NCBI GenBank assembly: GCA_038049695.1 | Contig: CP142456.1 | Coordinates: forward strand, 44,062,001-44,126,000 | Origin: Cinnamomum chago | Lineage: Eukaryota > Streptophyta > Magnoliopsida > Laurales > Lauraceae | Direction: 5' to 3' | Length of the DNA stretch: 64,000 nt | Part shown: positions 1-14,200 of the stretch, piece after piece | How positions within the stretch are numbered: the first letter of the stretch is position 1 | Layout: every line of letters starts with the position of its first letter | Notes under the pieces: generated by a model | Seen by the model: only the letters and a program-made list of their open reading frames with translations | Told to the model about the DNA's origin: nothing | The model's database searches: none | Made by a program: the position numbers and the translations under genes

Positions 1-737
1 ATCACATGTTTAGAGCTAATCCATTTCATACAACTTGTGTAACTTTGATATCATTAACAAGTTGTTACTTTTGACATGTGATTGCATTACTTCCTCAATC
101 ATAAATGTTTTTGAGCTAAAACTTTCAAAAGCCTTAGGCATACATTTATGAGCTTTCATTTACTAAATGATTGAGGATCACACACACACACTTCATTTGT
201 TTTCATCTTTGCATTCATAGTGTGAGTGTGTATTTGTATTTCACTTCCATATCCGCCTATTATAAGAGGCATTGTAATGAGCTTAATTGAATCTCCATCA
301 AGTGTATTAAAGACACTATTTTAGTGAGATAACCAACCTTGTGGTTGAAGAGGTTATTGCTTAGCCTATAAAAGCATAGTGTATAGGTTGATGTTAAGCC
401 TTGAAAAACATCATTGTAAGGTTATTGCTTAGCCTTGGAAAGCATATTGTAAAGGTTATTGCTTAGCCTATTGAAAAGCATAAATAGTGGAAATCCGGTG
501 GGGTGTTGGATCACAAGCCGGTAGTGGATGTAGGCATTGAGGCCGAACCACTATAAATACTTGTGTAATGGTGATTGCTTTGTGGTGATTCTTTTGTTAG
601 CTTCCGCATCTTGTATGTTTAATCATCACATGTGACTAGTTTGTTTTAAAGAAGTTAAAATTGATTAAAATTGGTCATAGTTGAAGCTCACCCTATTCAC
701 CCCCCCTCTAGGGTTCGGATCCCCATGGAATTACAAG

Positions 738-749
738 TGGTATCAGAGC
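738..749 (+). other. Primer-binding site (tRNA-iMet type), E1 unit 1
   Basis: TGGTATCAGAGC lies 2 bp after the LTR end, matching the 3' end of plant initiator tRNA-Met. The same site recurs at 5232-5243 and 9726-9737. It is absent after the last LTR (14217 onward), confirming that this LTR is the terminal one. Confidence 0.9.
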
Positions 750-883
750 GGGTTACTCCATTTTAGGGCTTAACAACCCGGAGTTGATCCTTGCTAGATT
801 TGAACCCTAGTGTTGTGTTTTTAATGCATATCTTTATGATGATTTCCACTATGTTTGAAAATGATATTTCCCTAGCCTCATTG

Positions 884-3185
884 CACCACTCTTAGTCTTT
901 TTCAAGTTATATCTTTAAGAGTTGGTGAGTCCTCAAAGTGATCTCTCAAGGACACCTTTTCAAGACCTTAGGTGTATTTTCAAAGGTAGACTATTTGAGT
1001 AACCTTAAGGCCTTGATACCCCTAGACCAACCTATGCTTTTTAGTTATATCTTTTTGTTGGTCATGTTACATTTGCATTTTGTTTCTTTAAAGTCACATC
1101 TTTTAAAATGCAATGTTTCTTTGTGATCATTTGATTTTGTCTTCATGATCTTTTAAGTTATATCTCATGGTTTTCAAAATCCTTTGATTGCAATTCTTTC
1201 ATGATGGATTTGCATGTTGTTCATTTAGTTATATCTCTTGTTGTGCATATCTATTCATGATCAATTGATTGTGATTACAAATGCTTTCATAGCTAGTTTT
1301 TCATGATCAATTGATGTTGGAAAATCATTTGATGATTGTCATAGTTATATCCTTTTTGGAAATCAAATGATTTGAAGCAACTTTAGTTTTCCATTGATTT
1401 ACAAGTTATATCTTTTGATATGGAAAATTTGTAAGTGTCTATTGTTTTTACAAATTGAAAACTTTACAATAGTACACTTCTTGTTTTTCAAAATCACTTG
1501 CTCTTAATTCTATAAATGATCCTTTGTTGGAATTTCATACATTGAAGTGATTTGAGAAACTTTGGAAAATGTTCTAAGCTTTATTAGTTATATTTATAGA
1601 AGCATTTTCCTTGAATTTATTTCCTTGTGCCTAACTATGATTATATCATTTGGAAGGAAATAATTTTTACAAACAATTTGCATCTTTGCTCATTTAGTGA
1701 CATTATTTATGCAAATTGATTTTGTTGTCTTACATTGCATGGTTGGATATGGTTTCATTGATTTGCATGTTTGTGCCTATTTTGGTATATAGTTTCTTTA
1801 ATGCAAATTAATGAGTGTTTATGTGCTTTATAGTAAAATCTTGTATTTGAGCTTTTTAAGTGCATTTGTGATTTTATGTGCTAAGTTCATTTGGTATAAA
1901 CCTCATATCTATTGTCCATTGCATTGTAAGCTTAGTACATTTGCTAAGAGTGGAGATGTTACATGATAGATTGATCCTTTTAACCTCATACCTTCTTGTG
2001 CTTAATTAGTAATATTCTTTTTAATGATTGGTATGAGTTAGATCTTGAGTGTTGATTAATCCTCTCTATGCAAATGTCAAATTGTTCTATGTATGGTTGT
2101 GGTATTTATTATATTTGTTGAAACCTTACTAGAACTAAAATCCATCCTCTATGCACTCATGTCATATCTTTTTGGATGGTTATGATGTTGATTCATGTAT
2201 TTTCTCTAAGTGATATCTTCCTTATACATGTCTCAACCTCATAGTAGTGCCTTGATCATATGAAACTCTTTGAAATCCATTCCTCATATTTCTATGTGTT
2301 TGATGGATAACTTAGATGTTGAATTCATATGATTTAGTCACTTTATAAATTGCATGCATTTCAAAGTCATATCCTTGTGCATTGCAATTTATCTTGTTCA
2401 TCACTATACTCAATAGTTATATCTTTAAAAGTGATGAATATGCATTTATGATGCTTGATGGAATTTTGTGTTTGCCACATTCTTGCTCTTTATCATGTTA
2501 TCAAATTCAATTGGTTTCAATTGGTATAATGTTTGATTGATTTGATTTCTTGTGAATGTGATAAATCTTGTGTGCATTGGATTGAACTTGATAAGTAATA
2601 TGATTGTTCCATGTCACACACCATTAGCATCATAATGCTCATGTTGCCACCTCTCTTGCTCATATAGGTATATCTCATGACCACCATGTTTATGTGTTCA
2701 TAATATTGGTTGGTTATTAGTTGAGGTTGGCTTCATGTTTGAATTTCATTTCACTCAATTTGCACTTTAATAAGTCATATTTATTGATTGAATGAAATGA
2801 TTTTCAAAATCTTACATAGCATATGTTTTTCATAAGTTATATTGATTGATGCTATGTTTGAGTAAACCCCATATCATGGATAGCTCTAATTTGGATTTCT
2901 CATGATAGTTATATTTCTAAATCCATTTTAGAGTGATTGATTTATTAAGTCATATCCTAAATCTCAATTGGTATTCTTTGTTTGTTCAATTGATATCCAT
3001 GATTGCTTTTCTCATTTGACCTAGCTCTCTTTTGGTAATTTGATCATATTGTGCTTTATAGTTAAATGAATCTAATCCTTTCTTTGAAGTTGACCCTCAC
3101 TTGGTTAAACCATCTTCTTCTTGTACCTAATAGTTAAATCTTTGTCAAGAGTTTGACAAAAGAAGAGAATGGATTGAGGGGGAGT
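884..3185 (+). repeat. Array of short inverted repeats with AGTTATATC-like loops (E1 interior; also 5378-7679 and 9872-12173)
   Basis: No coding sequence is evident. The stretch is a run of short inverted repeats with arms of 7-15 bp and spacers of about 20-35 bp, and most spacers hold a variant of AGTTATATC. Examples (left arm/right arm): 884-894/916-927; 1025-1031/1057-1063; 1075-1081/1105-1111; 1322-1333/1362-1373; 1387-1394/1420-1427; 1564-1571/1603-1610; 1617-1626/1654-1663; 1674-1683/1709-1718; 2397-2405/2430-2438; 2814-2822/2849-2857; 2884-2898/2919-2933. Each stem has its own sequence; the loops share the motif. The remnant of the gag C-terminus survives only near 950-1020. Confidence 0.85.
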
Positions 3186-3676
3186 GTAAACCTTCATAGG
3201 AAGTATTAGTTGTGATCAAATTGACCATTGGAATGCCTTTGAGCCCTTAGAGACTACTATCTCACATGATAGCCTGTTATGCATTTCATTTTCGATTTCA
3301 ATTGTTAACAGGTGCTACTAATGGTATTTTCCTTGTTTCATGTGTGTAGGTACCTTTGCAATTTAATGGCAAAGGGGGAGAAATTATGCAAGTTCTCAAA
3401 AGGGTGAAGAGAAAGTCCAAGCTTCCAAAGGGGAGTGTTGTGTATGATCTTCTACAAAGGGAGAGAATGCATACCTTGCCAAATGGGAGAAAGAGGCATG
3501 GTCAAAGGGGGAGAGCAAATAGAAGAAACAAAGCTTGGAGCTAAAGAATATGCTTGGCTAAAGAAAGAAAGATTGGAGAATGATCAAGCACCAAGCATCA
3601 TGAAGAATGAAGAAAAGAGCCCAAGCTAAGAGAAGCATCCAAGAAGATTTCAAGACTTGTCCAGCTGAGGGGGAGC

Positions 3677-5229
3677 TGAAGATTTCATTCTCTGATACCA
3701 GAAGTTAAACCACCAAGTAGGCTCTTCCTTTCTTAATCATATGTTTGCATGCTTTTGTTTTATTTTTGGTAAATCATTTCTAGCATGTTAAACTATGTTT
3801 GTGTTGTGTCCTTAACATATTTTATGTTTTGAGTTGATTTATTGTTTTGGATACAACACCATATGATTCAATCCAAGTAGTACTTGAATTGGTAAATCAA
3901 AGTAGATCATGTTAATGAAAGAAACTTGGTAAATCATATGTAACATGATTCCTATACTTGGTTGAATCTTTGGTTGTTGTTTTCCATCATAAGAAAATCA
4001 CTTTCAAAAGTATCTTATGTTTTGGACTCAACTTCTTTACAAATCATATGTTTTCATGTTTTGTTTTATCATTGGTAAATCTTGTAACATGTTAACCTAT
4101 GATGTGTTGTATCCTTAGCATGTGTTATATTTTGAATAGATCTATTGTTTTGGATACATCACCATTGATTCATCAAAGTAGTACTTTATCTTTGGTAAAT
4201 CTAAGTAGATCATGTTAATGAAATATGTAACATGATTCATATACTTTGTTGAATCATTGGTTGTTGTTTTTCCATCATAAGAAAATCTCTCTCAAATGTA
4301 TCTTATGTTTTGGATCCAACATCATTACAAATCATATGTGCATTATTGTTTTAAAGTTTCACAACTTGCATCACTTTGATAGGTAAATCATTTTCAAGTT
4401 GTCCTTATAATTACATATGATTTGTCCCCTCTTTTCAATCAAATCTATTTTTATGTTTTGAGCTTCATTGATGATTTGATTGACATCCCTATGCATCACA
4501 TGTTTAGAGCTAATCCATTTCATACAACTTGTGTAACTTTGATATCATTAACAAGTTGTTACTTTTGACATGTGATTGCATTACTTCCTCAATCATAAAT
4601 GTTTTTGAGCTAAAACTTTCAAAAGCCTTAGGCATACATTTATGAGCTTTCATTTACTAAATGATTGAGGATCACACACACACACTTCATTTGTTTTCAT
4701 CTTTGCATTCATAGTGTGAGTGTGTATTTGTATTTCACTTCCATATCCGCCTATTATAAGAGGCATTGTAATGAGCTTAATTGAATCTCCATCAAGTGTA
4801 TTAAAGACACTATTTTAGTGAGATAACCAACCTTGTGGTTGAAGAGGTTATTGCTTAGCCTATAAAAGCATAGTGTATAGGTTGATGTTAAGCCTTGAAA
4901 AACATCATTGTAAGGTTATTGCTTAGCCTTGGAAAGCATATTGTAAAGGTTATTGCTTAGCCTATTGAAAAGCATAAATAGTGGAAATCCGGTGGGGTGT
5001 TGGATCACAAGCCGGTAGTGGATGTAGGCATTGAGGCCGAACCACTATAAATACTTGTGTAATGGTGATTGCTTTGTGGTGATTCTTTTGTTAGCTTCCG
5101 CATCTTGTATGTTTAATCATCACATGTGACTAGTTTGTTTTAAAGAAGTTAAAATTGATTAAAATTGGTCATAGTTGAAGCTCACCCTATTCACCCCCCC
5201 TCTAGGGTTCGGATCCCCATGGAATTACA
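3677..5229 (+). mobile_element. LTR of E1 (equivalent copies at 1-735 partial, 8171-9723, 12665-14216)
   Basis: The 3' end is fixed by the PBS that follows (PBS at 738-749 and equivalents) and by the clean break to foreign DNA at 14217. The 5' end is inferred. A GAGGGGGAGC purine tract at 3667-3676 is followed by TGAAGATTTC, giving a TG...CA LTR of about 1.55 kb. Related LTRs (E2, E3) start with TGTTAGGG, and their first several hundred bases are absent here, so the boundary could be different. The body shares the GGTAAATC hairpins, the TTAGCC repeats and the terminal C-tract plus CTCTAGGGTT with E2 and E3. Confidence 0.7.
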
Positions 5230-8200
5230 AGTGGTATCAGAGCGGGTTACTCCATTTTAGGGCTTAACAACCCGGAGTTGATCCTTGCTAGATTTGAACC
5301 CTAGTGTTGTGTTTTTAATGCATATCTTTATGATGATTTCCACTATGTTTGAAAATGATATTTCCCTAGCCTCATTGCACCACTCTTAGTCTTTTTCAAG
5401 TTATATCTTTAAGAGTTGGTGAGTCCTCAAAGTGATCTCTCAAGGACACCTTTTCAAGACCTTAGGTGTATTTTCAAAGGTAGACTATTTGAGTAACCTT
5501 AAGGCCTTGATACCCCTAGACCAACCTATGCTTTTTAGTTATATCTTTTTGTTGGTCATGTTACATTTGCATTTTGTTTCTTTAAAGTCACATCTTTTAA
5601 AATGCAATGTTTCTTTGTGATCATTTGATTTTGTCTTCATGATCTTTTAAGTTATATCTCATGGTTTTCAAAATCCTTTGATTGCAATTCTTTCATGATG
5701 GATTTGCATGTTGTTCATTTAGTTATATCTCTTGTTGTGCATATCTATTCATGATCAATTGATTGTGATTACAAATGCTTTCATAGCTAGTTTTTCATGA
5801 TCAATTGATGTTGGAAAATCATTTGATGATTGTCATAGTTATATCCTTTTTGGAAATCAAATGATTTGAAGCAACTTTAGTTTTCCATTGATTTACAAGT
5901 TATATCTTTTGATATGGAAAATTTGTAAGTGTCTATTGTTTTTACAAATTGAAAACTTTACAATAGTACACTTCTTGTTTTTCAAAATCACTTGCTCTTA
6001 ATTCTATAAATGATCCTTTGTTGGAATTTCATACATTGAAGTGATTTGAGAAACTTTGGAAAATGTTCTAAGCTTTATTAGTTATATTTATAGAAGCATT
6101 TTCCTTGAATTTATTTCCTTGTGCCTAACTATGATTATATCATTTGGAAGGAAATAATTTTTACAAACAATTTGCATCTTTGCTCATTTAGTGACATTAT
6201 TTATGCAAATTGATTTTGTTGTCTTACATTGCATGGTTGGATATGGTTTCATTGATTTGCATGTTTGTGCCTATTTTGGTATATAGTTTCTTTAATGCAA
6301 ATTAATGAGTGTTTATGTGCTTTATAGTAAAATCTTGTATTTGAGCTTTTTAAGTGCATTTGTGATTTTATGTGCTAAGTTCATTTGGTATAAACCTCAT
6401 ATCTATTGTCCATTGCATTGTAAGCTTAGTACATTTGCTAAGAGTGGAGATGTTACATGATAGATTGATCCTTTTAACCTCATACCTTCTTGTGCTTAAT
6501 TAGTAATATTCTTTTTAATGATTGGTATGAGTTAGATCTTGAGTGTTGATTAATCCTCTCTATGCAAATGTCAAATTGTTCTATGTATGGTTGTGGTATT
6601 TATTATATTTGTTGAAACCTTACTAGAACTAAAATCCATCCTCTATGCACTCATGTCATATCTTTTTGGATGGTTATGATGTTGATTCATGTATTTTCTC
6701 TAAGTGATATCTTCCTTATACATGTCTCAACCTCATAGTAGTGCCTTGATCATATGAAACTCTTTGAAATCCATTCCTCATATTTCTATGTGTTTGATGG
6801 ATAACTTAGATGTTGAATTCATATGATTTAGTCACTTTATAAATTGCATGCATTTCAAAGTCATATCCTTGTGCATTGCAATTTATCTTGTTCATCACTA
6901 TACTCAATAGTTATATCTTTAAAAGTGATGAATATGCATTTATGATGCTTGATGGAATTTTGTGTTTGCCACATTCTTGCTCTTTATCATGTTATCAAAT
7001 TCAATTGGTTTCAATTGGTATAATGTTTGATTGATTTGATTTCTTGTGAATGTGATAAATCTTGTGTGCATTGGATTGAACTTGATAAGTAATATGATTG
7101 TTCCATGTCACACACCATTAGCATCATAATGCTCATGTTGCCACCTCTCTTGCTCATATAGGTATATCTCATGACCACCATGTTTATGTGTTCATAATAT
7201 TGGTTGGTTATTAGTTGAGGTTGGCTTCATGTTTGAATTTCATTTCACTCAATTTGCACTTTAATAAGTCATATTTATTGATTGAATGAAATGATTTTCA
7301 AAATCTTACATAGCATATGTTTTTCATAAGTTATATTGATTGATGCTATGTTTGAGTAAACCCCATATCATGGATAGCTCTAATTTGGATTTCTCATGAT
7401 AGTTATATTTCTAAATCCATTTTAGAGTGATTGATTTATTAAGTCATATCCTAAATCTCAATTGGTATTCTTTGTTTGTTCAATTGATATCCATGATTGC
7501 TTTTCTCATTTGACCTAGCTCTCTTTTGGTAATTTGATCATATTGTGCTTTATAGTTAAATGAATCTAATCCTTTCTTTGAAGTTGACCCTCACTTGGTT
7601 AAACCATCTTCTTCTTGTACCTAATAGTTAAATCTTTGTCAAGAGTTTGACAAAAGAAGAGAATGGATTGAGGGGGAGTGTAAACCTTCATAGGAAGTAT
7701 TAGTTGTGATCAAATTGACCATTGGAATGCCTTTGAGCCCTTAGAGACTACTATCTCACATGATAGCCTGTTATGCATTTCATTTTCGATTTCAATTGTT
7801 AACAGGTGCTACTAATGGTATTTTCCTTGTTTCATGTGTGTAGGTACCTTTGCAATTTAATGGCAAAGGGGGAGAAATTATGCAAGTTCTCAAAAGGGTG
7901 AAGAGAAAGTCCAAGCTTCCAAAGGGGAGTGTTGTGTATGATCTTCTACAAAGGGAGAGAATGCATACCTTGCCAAATGGGAGAAAGAGGCATGGTCAAA
8001 GGGGGAGAGCAAATAGAAGAAACAAAGCTTGGAGCTAAAGAATATGCTTGGCTAAAGAAAGAAAGATTGGAGAATGATCAAGCACCAAGCATCATGAAGA
8101 ATGAAGAAAAGAGCCCAAGCTAAGAGAAGCATCCAAGAAGATTTCAAGACTTGTCCAGCTGAGGGGGAGCTGAAGATTTCATTCTCTGATACCAGAAGTT

Positions 8201-11200
8201 AAACCACCAAGTAGGCTCTTCCTTTCTTAATCATATGTTTGCATGCTTTTGTTTTATTTTTGGTAAATCATTTCTAGCATGTTAAACTATGTTTGTGTTG
8301 TGTCCTTAACATATTTTATGTTTTGAGTTGATTTATTGTTTTGGATACAACACCATATGATTCAATCCAAGTAGTACTTGAATTGGTAAATCAAAGTAGA
8401 TCATGTTAATGAAAGAAACTTGGTAAATCATATGTAACATGATTCCTATACTTGGTTGAATCTTTGGTTGTTGTTTTCCATCATAAGAAAATCACTTTCA
8501 AAAGTATCTTATGTTTTGGACTCAACTTCTTTACAAATCATATGTTTTCATGTTTTGTTTTATCATTGGTAAATCTTGTAACATGTTAACCTATGATGTG
8601 TTGTATCCTTAGCATGTGTTATATTTTGAATAGATCTATTGTTTTGGATACATCACCATTGATTCATCAAAGTAGTACTTTATCTTTGGTAAATCTAAGT
8701 AGATCATGTTAATGAAATATGTAACATGATTCATATACTTTGTTGAATCATTGGTTGTTGTTTTTCCATCATAAGAAAATCTCTCTCAAATGTATCTTAT
8801 GTTTTGGATCCAACATCATTACAAATCATATGTGCATTATTGTTTTAAAGTTTCACAACTTGCATCACTTTGATAGGTAAATCATTTTCAAGTTGTCCTT
8901 ATAATTACATATGATTTGTCCCCTCTTTTCAATCAAATCTATTTTTATGTTTTGAGCTTCATTGATGATTTGATTGACATCCCTATGCATCACATGTTTA
9001 GAGCTAATCCATTTCATACAACTTGTGTAACTTTGATATCATTAACAAGTTGTTACTTTTGACATGTGATTGCATTACTTCCTCAATCATAAATGTTTTT
9101 GAGCTAAAACTTTCAAAAGCCTTAGGCATACATTTATGAGCTTTCATTTACTAAATGATTGAGGATCACACACACACACTTCATTTGTTTTCATCTTTGC
9201 ATTCATAGTGTGAGTGTGTATTTGTATTTCACTTCCATATCCGCCTATTATAAGAGGCATTGTAATGAGCTTAATTGAATCTCCATCAAGTGTATTAAAG
9301 ACACTATTTTAGTGAGATAACCAACCTTGTGGTTGAAGAGGTTATTGCTTAGCCTATAAAAGCATAGTGTATAGGTTGATGTTAAGCCTTGAAAAACATC
9401 ATTGTAAGGTTATTGCTTAGCCTTGGAAAGCATATTGTAAAGGTTATTGCTTAGCCTATTGAAAAGCATAAATAGTGGAAATCCGGTGGGGTGTTGGATC
9501 ACAAGCCGGTAGTGGATGTAGGCATTGAGGCCGAACCACTATAAATACTTGTGTAATGGTGATTGCTTTGTGGTGATTCTTTTGTTAGCTTCCGCATCTT
9601 GTATGTTTAATCATCACATGTGACTAGTTTGTTTTAAAGAAGTTAAAATTGATTAAAATTGGTCATAGTTGAAGCTCACCCTATTCACCCCCCCTCTAGG
9701 GTTCGGATCCCCATGGAATTACAAGTGGTATCAGAGCGGGTTACTCCATTTTAGGGCTTAACAACCCGGAGTTGATCCTTGCTAGATTTGAACCCTAGTG
9801 TTGTGTTTTTAATGCATATCTTTATGATGATTTCCACTATGTTTGAAAATGATATTTCCCTAGCCTCATTGCACCACTCTTAGTCTTTTTCAAGTTATAT
9901 CTTTAAGAGTTGGTGAGTCCTCAAAGTGATCTCTCAAGGACACCTTTTCAAGACCTTAGGTGTATTTTCAAAGGTAGACTATTTGAGTAACCTTAAGGCC
10001 TTGATACCCCTAGACCAACCTATGCTTTTTAGTTATATCTTTTTGTTGGTCATGTTACATTTGCATTTTGTTTCTTTAAAGTCACATCTTTTAAAATGCA
10101 ATGTTTCTTTGTGATCATTTGATTTTGTCTTCATGATCTTTTAAGTTATATCTCATGGTTTTCAAAATCCTTTGATTGCAATTCTTTCATGATGGATTTG
10201 CATGTTGTTCATTTAGTTATATCTCTTGTTGTGCATATCTATTCATGATCAATTGATTGTGATTACAAATGCTTTCATAGCTAGTTTTTCATGATCAATT
10301 GATGTTGGAAAATCATTTGATGATTGTCATAGTTATATCCTTTTTGGAAATCAAATGATTTGAAGCAACTTTAGTTTTCCATTGATTTACAAGTTATATC
10401 TTTTGATATGGAAAATTTGTAAGTGTCTATTGTTTTTACAAATTGAAAACTTTACAATAGTACACTTCTTGTTTTTCAAAATCACTTGCTCTTAATTCTA
10501 TAAATGATCCTTTGTTGGAATTTCATACATTGAAGTGATTTGAGAAACTTTGGAAAATGTTCTAAGCTTTATTAGTTATATTTATAGAAGCATTTTCCTT
10601 GAATTTATTTCCTTGTGCCTAACTATGATTATATCATTTGGAAGGAAATAATTTTTACAAACAATTTGCATCTTTGCTCATTTAGTGACATTATTTATGC
10701 AAATTGATTTTGTTGTCTTACATTGCATGGTTGGATATGGTTTCATTGATTTGCATGTTTGTGCCTATTTTGGTATATAGTTTCTTTAATGCAAATTAAT
10801 GAGTGTTTATGTGCTTTATAGTAAAATCTTGTATTTGAGCTTTTTAAGTGCATTTGTGATTTTATGTGCTAAGTTCATTTGGTATAAACCTCATATCTAT
10901 TGTCCATTGCATTGTAAGCTTAGTACATTTGCTAAGAGTGGAGATGTTACATGATAGATTGATCCTTTTAACCTCATACCTTCTTGTGCTTAATTAGTAA
11001 TATTCTTTTTAATGATTGGTATGAGTTAGATCTTGAGTGTTGATTAATCCTCTCTATGCAAATGTCAAATTGTTCTATGTATGGTTGTGGTATTTATTAT
11101 ATTTGTTGAAACCTTACTAGAACTAAAATCCATCCTCTATGCACTCATGTCATATCTTTTTGGATGGTTATGATGTTGATTCATGTATTTTCTCTAAGTG

Positions 11201-14200
11201 ATATCTTCCTTATACATGTCTCAACCTCATAGTAGTGCCTTGATCATATGAAACTCTTTGAAATCCATTCCTCATATTTCTATGTGTTTGATGGATAACT
11301 TAGATGTTGAATTCATATGATTTAGTCACTTTATAAATTGCATGCATTTCAAAGTCATATCCTTGTGCATTGCAATTTATCTTGTTCATCACTATACTCA
11401 ATAGTTATATCTTTAAAAGTGATGAATATGCATTTATGATGCTTGATGGAATTTTGTGTTTGCCACATTCTTGCTCTTTATCATGTTATCAAATTCAATT
11501 GGTTTCAATTGGTATAATGTTTGATTGATTTGATTTCTTGTGAATGTGATAAATCTTGTGTGCATTGGATTGAACTTGATAAGTAATATGATTGTTCCAT
11601 GTCACACACCATTAGCATCATAATGCTCATGTTGCCACCTCTCTTGCTCATATAGGTATATCTCATGACCACCATGTTTATGTGTTCATAATATTGGTTG
11701 GTTATTAGTTGAGGTTGGCTTCATGTTTGAATTTCATTTCACTCAATTTGCACTTTAATAAGTCATATTTATTGATTGAATGAAATGATTTTCAAAATCT
11801 TACATAGCATATGTTTTTCATAAGTTATATTGATTGATGCTATGTTTGAGTAAACCCCATATCATGGATAGCTCTAATTTGGATTTCTCATGATAGTTAT
11901 ATTTCTAAATCCATTTTAGAGTGATTGATTTATTAAGTCATATCCTAAATCTCAATTGGTATTCTTTGTTTGTTCAATTGATATCCATGATTGCTTTTCT
12001 CATTTGACCTAGCTCTCTTTTGGTAATTTGATCATATTGTGCTTTATAGTTAAATGAATCTAATCCTTTCTTTGAAGTTGACCCTCACTTGGTTAAACCA
12101 TCTTCTTCTTGTACCTAATAGTTAAATCTTTGTCAAGAGTTTGACAAAAGAAGAGAATGGATTGAGGGGGAGTGTAAACCTTCATAGGAAGTATTAGTTG
12201 TGATCAAATTGACCATTGGAATGCCTTTGAGCCCTTAGAGACTACTATCTCACATGATAGCCTGTTATGCATTTCATTTTCGATTTCAATTGTTAACAGG
12301 TGCTACTAATGGTATTTTCCTTGTTTCATGTGTGTAGGTACCTTTGCAATTTAATGGCAAAGGGGGAGAAATTATGCAAGTTCTCAAAAGGGTGAAGAGA
12401 AAGTCCAAGCTTCCAAAGGGGAGTGTTGTGTATGATCTTCTACAAAGGGAGAGAATGCATACCTTGCCAAATGGGAGAAAGAGGCATGGTCAAAGGGGGA
12501 GAGCAAATAGAAGAAACAAAGCTTGGAGCTAAAGAATATGCTTGGCTAAAGAAAGAAAGATTGGAGAATGATCAAGCACCAAGCATCATGAAGAATGAAG
12601 AAAAGAGCCCAAGCTAAGAGAAGCATCCAAGAAGATTTCAAGACTTGTCCAGCTGAGGGGGAGCTGAAGATTTCATTCTCTGATACCAGAAGTTAAACCA
12701 CCAAGTAGGCTCTTCCTTTCTTAATCATATGTTTGCATGCTTTTGTTTTATTTTTGGTAAATCATTTCTAGCATGTTAAACTATGTTTGTGTTGTGTCCT
12801 TAACATATTTTATGTTTTGAGTTGATTTATTGTTTTGGATACAACACCATATGATTCAATCCAAGTAGTACTTGAATTGGTAAATCAAAGTAGATCATGT
12901 TAATGAAAGAAACTTGGTAAATCATATGTAACATGATTCCTATACTTGGTTGAATCTTTGGTTGTTGTTTTCCATCATAAGAAAATCACTTTCAAAAGTA
13001 TCTTATGTTTTGGACTCAACTTCTTTACAAATCATATGTTTTCATGTTTTGTTTTATCATTGGTAAATCTTGTAACATGTTAACCTATGATGTGTTGTAT
13101 CCTTAGCATGTGTTATATTTTGAATAGATCTATTGTTTTGGATACATCACCATTGATTCATCAAAGTAGTACTTTATCTTTGGTAAATCTAAGTAGATCA
13201 TGTTAATGAAATATGTAACATGATTCATATACTTTGTTGAATCATTGGTTGTTGTTTTTCCATCATAAGAAAATCTCTCTCAAATGTATCTTATGTTTTG
13301 GATCCAACATCATTACAAATCATATGTGCATTATTGTTTTAAAGTTTCACAACTTGCATCACTTTGATAGGTAAATCATTTTCAAGTTGTCCTTATAATT
13401 ACATATGATTTGTCCCCTCTTTTCAATCAAATCTATTTTTATGTTTTGAGCTTCATTGATGATTTGATTGACATCCCTATGCATCACATGTTTAGAGCTA
13501 ATCCATTTCATACAACTTGTGTAACTTTGATATCATTAACAAGTTGTTACTTTTGACATGTGATTGCATTACTTCCTCAATCATAAATGTTTTTGAGCTA
13601 AAACTTTCAAAAGCCTTAGGCATACATTTATGAGCTTTCATTTACTAAATGATTGAGGATCACACACACACACTTCATTTGTTTTCATCTTTGCATTCAT
13701 AGTGTGAGTGTGTATTTGTATTTCACTTCCATATCCGCCTATTATAAGAGGCATTGTAATGAGCTTAATTGAATCTCCATCAAGTGTATTAAAGACACTA
13801 TTTTAGTGAGATAACCAACCTTGTGGTTGAAGAGGTTATTGCTTAGCCTATAAAAGCATAGTGTATAGGTTGATGTTAAGCCTTGAAAAACATCATTGTA
13901 AGGTTATTGCTTAGCCTTGGAAAGCATATTGTAAAGGTTATTGCTTAGCCTATTGAAAAGCATAAATAGTGGAAATCCGGTGGGGTGTTGGATCACAAGC
14001 CGGTAGTGGATGTAGGCATTGAGGCCGAACCACTATAAATACTTGTGTAATGGTGATTGCTTTGTGGTGATTCTTTTGTTAGCTTCCGCATCTTGTATGT
14101 TTAATCATCACATGTGACTAGTTTGTTTTAAAGAAGTTAAAATTGTTAAAATTGGTCATAAAAGAAGCTCACCCTATTCACCCCCCCTCTAGGGTTCGGA

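Noticed and set aside
938..1126. 62-residue open frame repeated in every E1 unit (also 5432 and 9926)
   Set aside because: It lies across the deleted gag remnant and the first hairpins. Its recurrence reflects the tandem repeat, not coding constraint.
3356..3629. Two overlapping Lys/Arg-rich frames in each E1 unit
   Set aside because: They cover the purine-tract region; the basic composition comes from AAAGGGGGAGA-like repeats, and the homologous region in E2 and E3 does not keep the frames.
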